Positions 61,801 to 64,000 of a DNA stretch of 64,000 bases are shown here, one piece after another (the first letter of the stretch is position 1; each line of letters starts with the position of its first letter). The position numbers and the translations under genes are program-made. This DNA is from Polaromonas sp047303325 (lineage in GTDB: Bacteria; Pseudomonadota; Gammaproteobacteria; Burkholderiales; Burkholderiaceae_C), in assembly GCF_047303325.1 (NCBI RefSeq), contig NZ_JBKBEX010000002.1:1-64000 (forward strand), written 5' to 3'. The notes beneath the pieces were generated by a model, which saw nothing but the letters and a program-made list of their open reading frames with translations, did not search any database and was not told the origin of the DNA.

Positions 61801-64000
61801 CAGGCGCTGGCCCAGCACGGCGTGCACGGCTTGCACATGCAGCAGCCCCTTGCCGGTGAAGTTGCCCATGCCGAACACATCCTGGTAGAGGTCGGAGGTG
61901 CCGCTGCTGTAGGGGTCCAGGCCGCGCTGACCGGCGAACAGGTTGTGAAAGGGCGAGCGCTCGCGGCGCGTCGGCAGGGGCGTGGCCACGCGCGGCTGCA
62001 GGATGCCGTAGCCGGCGACGACGCGCCGGCTCTTGCGGTCCACTTGCGGCGTGTTGAGGGGGTGGGCGGCAATCGCCACCAGTTCGCGCAGGGCGCCGGC
62101 GGGCAGGCCGGTGTCGCTGTCCAGGGTCAGCACATATGGCGTGCCTTCGGCCAGCCGCATCTCCGCGCCGACGGGCGTGAAGGGGGAGGCCGCGCGCTCG
62201 GCCAGGTGCCGCAGCAGCATCTCGAGCTTGCCGCGCTTGCGCTCCCAGCCTATCCAGCGGCGCTCCGTCGCCGACCAGCTGCGCGGCCGGTGCAGCAGCA
62301 CAAAGCGAGCGGGCTGGCCGGGGGCCGCCGGGTAGCTGGCGTTGAGGGCGCGCAGCCGGGCCAGCGCGTCGTCGAGCAGCGCCTGGTCGCCGGGTGCGCG
62401 CTCGGTGTCGGCATCGGCCCAGTCGCTCAGCAGCGCGAACTGCGCGTGCGCCTCGCGGCAGGCCAGCCAGTGCAGCTGCAGCCGGCGTACCAGTTCGGCA
62501 TTGGCCTCCGTCGACGTGAGCATGCAGGGAATGACCACCAGCACGCGGTGCTCGGCCGGTATGCCGGCGCCGAAGTCCAGGCGGGCCAGCGGCTGTATGC
62601 GGGTGGACTCGGCGATCAGCCGGTGCATCAGCGCGACCACAGCTTCCGAGGCCGGCCAGGCCATGAGCAGGACCGCCACCCAGCCGGGCCAGGGCAGCTC
62701 GGCCAGCGGATGCGCGGCCCAGGCCAGCAGCGCGGCGGTGCCGGCGGACCACACCGCGGCGAACAGCGGCAGGCGCCAGGCGAGCGGCGTCCCGGCGGCC
62801 GGCAGGGGCTTGCGCGGGCCGGTGGATGGGCGCAGCGCGGCCTCGAGCAGCGGGCGGCCGGGCCCTATCAGGTAGTAGCCGGCGGTACGCGCGACCATGG
62901 AGTTATTGGGCTGGCGCGCGGCGGCCAGCACGGCTTCGGCGACGGCGCGTTCGGACTTGCCGCACTGCTGCGCCAGCCTTTCCATGGCGCGCGTGATCTG
63001 CTGGCGCGTGATCTCGCTTTCGCGCGAAAAACTCGGCAGGCGGCGCAGCACCTGCAGCGAGTGGCTCACGGGCTCTATCAGTTCCGCCCATTCGACCTGG
63101 CCTATGAGCCGCAGCGTGGTGATGATGTTGCCGACCGTGAGGTTGGCGGCCACCTGCACGGTCTGGCCCTCACCTATCATGCCCAGGGCGTCGGTGCAGT
63201 GCTGCGCGGCCCAACGCACCAGCGGCAGGGGTGGCGGCGCGTCGGGCTCGGGATGGCCGGCCGGCATGCGCTGCCAGAGCTGGGTCAGGTAGCTGCGCTC
63301 CAGGCCGTGGGCCTGCATCAGGGCCAGCAGCTCGTCGAGCTCGCGCAGGCTCAGTGCTTCGGCCTTGTCCCAGGCGGCATGGGCGACCTCGCGCGCGACC
63401 TTGTTCCAGGCGATGCGGTCGGCCATGCGGCGCAGGTTTTCCAGCAGAACCACGCGCAAGGTGGTGGGCAGGGCCCAGAGCTCGCCGAGGTTGAGCTCGC
63501 TGACTTCCTGGTAGGCGTGCAGGAAGGCGGTGAACAGGACGGGGTCGAGCACGCTGTCGGTGTGCGCCACATAGGCCCAGGCGATGCCGTAGACGCGCGG
63601 CAGGCCCTGCAGCGGCTTGTCGGCCAGCTTGGGCAGGTCGGCGTAGTAGCGGTGGGGAACGCCGTCCTGAATCTGCTGCAGCTGCGCCTCGACCAGGTGA
63701 AAGTTGTCCAGCAGCCATTCGGCGGCCGGTGTGACGTAGTGGCCGCTGCGCGAGGTCAGCGCGATGTAGTCGTAGGCCAGGCGTATGGCGGCGATGTTTT
63801 CCTGCACGCGCGGAAAAAACGGCGGGCCGGTGCCGGTGCTGCCGGCGGGCAACACGCTTTGCGCCGCGGCCAGGCTGCGGCCGTGTTCCTCAAAACGCTG
63901 GGCGCCGAACAATTCGGCGCGTATGGGTTGCTGGATGTCGCCGCGGGGGGAGGCGAGAAGTTGCCGGGCGTAGGCGCTTAAAGTGTCCAGCCGCTCTATG
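55867..64000 (-). CDS. ndvB: Cyclic beta-1,2-glucan synthase (N-terminus outside window)
   Basis: At least 2,710 codons are visible and the frame stays open to the right edge, so the start lies beyond it. The architecture matches NdvB/Cgs: a membrane glycosyltransferase domain of the GT84 type with TLDSDTGLPAG (about residue 628 of the visible part), several membrane helices after it, a middle glycoamylase-like region (YGFVDALDFT, GMSLVAL) and a C-terminal GH94-like phosphorylase domain with GDWNDGMNRVG (general acid Asp, about 2393) and GGWSWYTGSAAW. It makes cyclic osmoregulated periplasmic glucans from UDP-glucose, the GH94 part adjusting chain length. Family length is about 2,800-2,870 aa. 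Confidence 0.92.
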   Translation of the reverse strand, partial: IERLDTLSAYARQLLASPRGDIQQPIRAELFGAQRFEEHGRSLAAAQSVLPAGSTGTGPPFFPRVQENIAAIRLAYDYIALTSRSGHYVTPAAEWLLDNFHLVEAQLQQIQDGVPHRYYADLPKLADKPLQGLPRVYGIAWAYVAHTDSVLDPVLFTAFLHAYQEVSELNLGELWALPTTLRVVLLENLRRMADRIAWNKVAREVAHAAWDKAEALSLRELDELLALMQAHGLERSYLTQLWQRMPAGHPEPDAPPPLPLVRWAAQHCTDALGMIGEGQTVQVAANLTVGNIITTLRLIGQVEWAELIEPVSHSLQVLRRLPSFSRESEITRQQITRAMERLAQQCGKSERAVAEAVLAAARQPNNSMVARTAGYYLIGPGRPLLEAALRPSTGPRKPLPAAGTPLAWRLPLFAAVWSAGTAALLAWAAHPLAELPWPGWVAVLLMAWPASEAVVALMHRLIAESTRIQPLARLDFGAGIPAEHRVLVVIPCMLTSTEANAELVRRLQLHWLACREAHAQFALLSDWADADTERAPGDQALLDDALARLRALNASYPAAPGQPARFVLLHRPRSWSATERRWIGWERKRGKLEMLLRHLAERAASPFTPVGAEMRLAEGTPYVLTLDSDTGLPAGALRELVAIAAHPLNTPQVDRKSRRVVAGYGILQPRVATPLPTRRERSPFHNLFAGQRGLDPYSSGTSDLYQDVFGMGNFTGKGLLHVQAVHAVLGQRLPEGAILSHDLLEGSIARCGYAGDVVLMEDQPHHAGVAASRVHRWTRGDWQLLPLMLRARTFGIDALGLWRMADNLRRSLVMPTGFALLAWVVFTGALPLPTAVALTFMAFLTGPLVGALAGLVPTRRGIAWLHFFDIGARDVGRALAQAAWQFSQLAVQAALLLDAITRALWRMAASRRRLLQWTTAAQAQASARYTLGAFVRGHAGVSALCLALAVAACWSPHPLMGPALFVLWALAPLVAWWGSKPQAADPDTAPHAADRDYLLKLARQTWSFFERVVGPEDHHLPPDNLQMEPEPTLAHRTSPTNIGLYLMAAACAREFNWISTGEMIARLSATLDTVEALPKHKGHLLNWYETRTLQVLPPAYVSTVDSGNFAGHLLAVAQACRLLAGQPDTAGAECAPLMQLAGRCERLCMAMDFSGLYSAKRHLFHIGLRVHEQALDASYYDLIASEARLTSFLAIAKGDVPRRHWQALGRAFLTVGVTPGLKSWSGSMFEYLMPSLVMSEPDEGLLHVSGLAAVKEQQAYGQSQGLPWGVSESAYFAQDHTLAFQYSPFGVPRLALRRTPPTDRVVAPYASIMAAQFMPREAAANLRQLEQWGARGEYGFVDALDFTVARQPGAQAVSLANTFMAHHQGMSLVALCNLLCDEAPRRWFASAPLVQAFDSLLHEKTPRQIIESADPRVLPEPEDAAEARLYHSRAVDPTAPGWQPTQLLSNGRYSVALRANGAGVSRWRSGNRSYNITRWRDDPLRDACGSFIYLRPAGQDRVSSLTQHPAPHPDWRYQATFLADRVQYEMASSTLEATLTVLVSPEDDTELRTVSLRNISDAEVTLELISCFEAVLTDPRADEAHPAFSNLFVQTEWHSEWRALLLSRKARLQGDPAMAVAHFLADSEANVRAIDFISDRRAFLGRNRGAGEPALLAEARDEGGAPINGLDPVAGLRVRIRIPAGGLARLSFATAAAADKDELAARIDKYLQPMHVERATRMAATLAQVRLRDLGVDPGENAALQDINTALMYSCARPAAGRGLIDQRQLWRFGLSGDKPIVLVLIHSSNGMALVHALLRAQPWWSFCGLAADVVILNSEANSYLMPLQRDILALRDRTLQQAENSFPRSDAGGFFLLREQEIVPSEKAALTGLARLILAADGRPLEQQAGALQALGGAPSRAGTAPAPRSPRAAQLPQTPQGRFDPATGEFQFEADELHRPPRPWVNVIANASFGFQVSETGAGYTWAGNSRLHQLTPWSNDPVTDPSFEHYLLQDLDTQQQLPLGASAEAGASCRVRHGQGYSVFERLHGALKVQATWFADLKDAVKCVQVHLHNQGNDVRRLRALAMAEWQMGAARHERRTVHTWRAKDADLHAVFGQQRESRAGFGGSTAFLALAGLPGAPQWTCDRGEFFDAAGRFAPPANLGRNAAGGIDPCAALAGDVTLQPGQSLTLSFVLGHAGDAAQAGELARAWQGRDTAAALEQVKAYWTGLLGKVRVRTPDPLFDALVNRWLLYQTLASRLWSKAGFYQAGGAFGFRDQLQDAMAFALIEPGRLRRQILLNASRQFPEGDVQHWWHAPGGEGVRTHFSDDLLWLPYACAWYVAVTGDTAILDEELAFIDGPAIPEGAEDAYYAPQTSAQSATLFEHCARTLDRSLPTGAHGLPLMGTGDWNDGMNRVGHEGRGESVWLAWFLCRVAQDFEPLARARGDTRRADSWLAARQGWISALHKDGWDGAWFRRAFFDNGAPLGSAANSECRIDLIAQAWAVLSGASRDEFTVPAMQAMNEQLVDPEAGLLRLLTPPLQHSANNPGYIQAYPPGVRENGGQYSHAAVWAMMAQAATGDAEAAWESFQALSPAHRSEHPLRGPAYELEPYVMAGDIYGTAPYVGRGGWSWYTGSAAWLHRAALENILGLRVQQGELSLSPCVPAHWPSFEIAVDVQGHALTVRWRREGAAAEDGFQADRVIAPGQVVLLAELPEAARLLVQATG

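Noticed and set aside
63912..64000. TTG 63912 as the start of the glucan synthase
   Set aside because: The frame continues without a stop to the window edge, and the family is ~100-150 residues longer, so the true start lies outside.

Overview
This 64 kb window is a high-GC chromosomal segment, probably from a betaproteobacterium of the Burkholderiales, family Comamonadaceae (Polaromonas/Rhodoferax/Variovorax-like). The assignment rests on the alpha-2-macroglobulin/PBP1C pair, the argH-algZ-algR neighbourhood, the style of the type II secretion operon and the REP sequences; no rRNA or tRNA gene was seen to confirm it. Coding density is high and most operons use 4-bp stop/start overlaps.

Layout. 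1-6078 (minus): a type II secretion-like operon, gspG-gspF-gspE followed by short PilM/PilN/PilO-like subunits and a GspC/PilP-like protein cut by the left edge. 6587-20113 (plus): the accessory core of the window, an Rhs polymorphic-toxin array. It has one complete two-ORF Sec-exported Rhs module (6587-12438) and two 5'-truncated Rhs cassettes (14126-16534 and 17213-19327). These share a near-identical YD-repeat/core but carry three unrelated C-terminal tips, each followed by a candidate immunity gene. Three copies of a ~153-bp element with imperfect inverted arms separate the units. A ~200-bp fragment of the 3' end of lldD sits inside the array and records a tandem duplication. 20114-21262: intact lldD. 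21340-30787 (minus): alpha-2-macroglobulin, serine hydrolase and PBP1C, a periplasmic defence/cell-wall operon.

30971-38473: a small exported protein, an SDR/AraC divergent pair, DUF1877, a sirtuin without zinc cysteines, a regulator/beta-propeller/DUF899 row and a membrane protein running into a REP element. 38616-44179: a BrkB/YihY membrane protein, an SGNH hydrolase, then small poorly known genes, including a stand-alone ClpX-type zinc finger and a membrane-protein gene with two homopolymer frameshifts, ending in a methyltransferase. 44223-47962 (minus): a DegP-type protease plus an OmpR-family two-component system. Two near-identical CTTAG-N6-CTTA direct repeats, one upstream of the protease and one upstream of the regulator, suggest that the regulator controls both. 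48039-51497: argH divergent from the LytTR-type pair algZ-algR. 51572-55680: an FkbM methyltransferase, AI-2E transporter, TerC, tRNA acp3U transferase and a lone ABC ATPase. 55867 to the right edge (minus): a giant cyclic beta-1,2-glucan synthase whose N-terminus lies outside the window.

How the parts fit. Much of the window concerns the envelope: secretion (T2SS-like), a secreted Rhs toxin with a reservoir of alternative tips, periplasmic protease trapping and wall repair (A2M/PBP1C), periplasmic quality control (DegP with its regulator) and osmoregulated periplasmic glucan synthesis. The least ordinary region is the Rhs array with its boundary elements.
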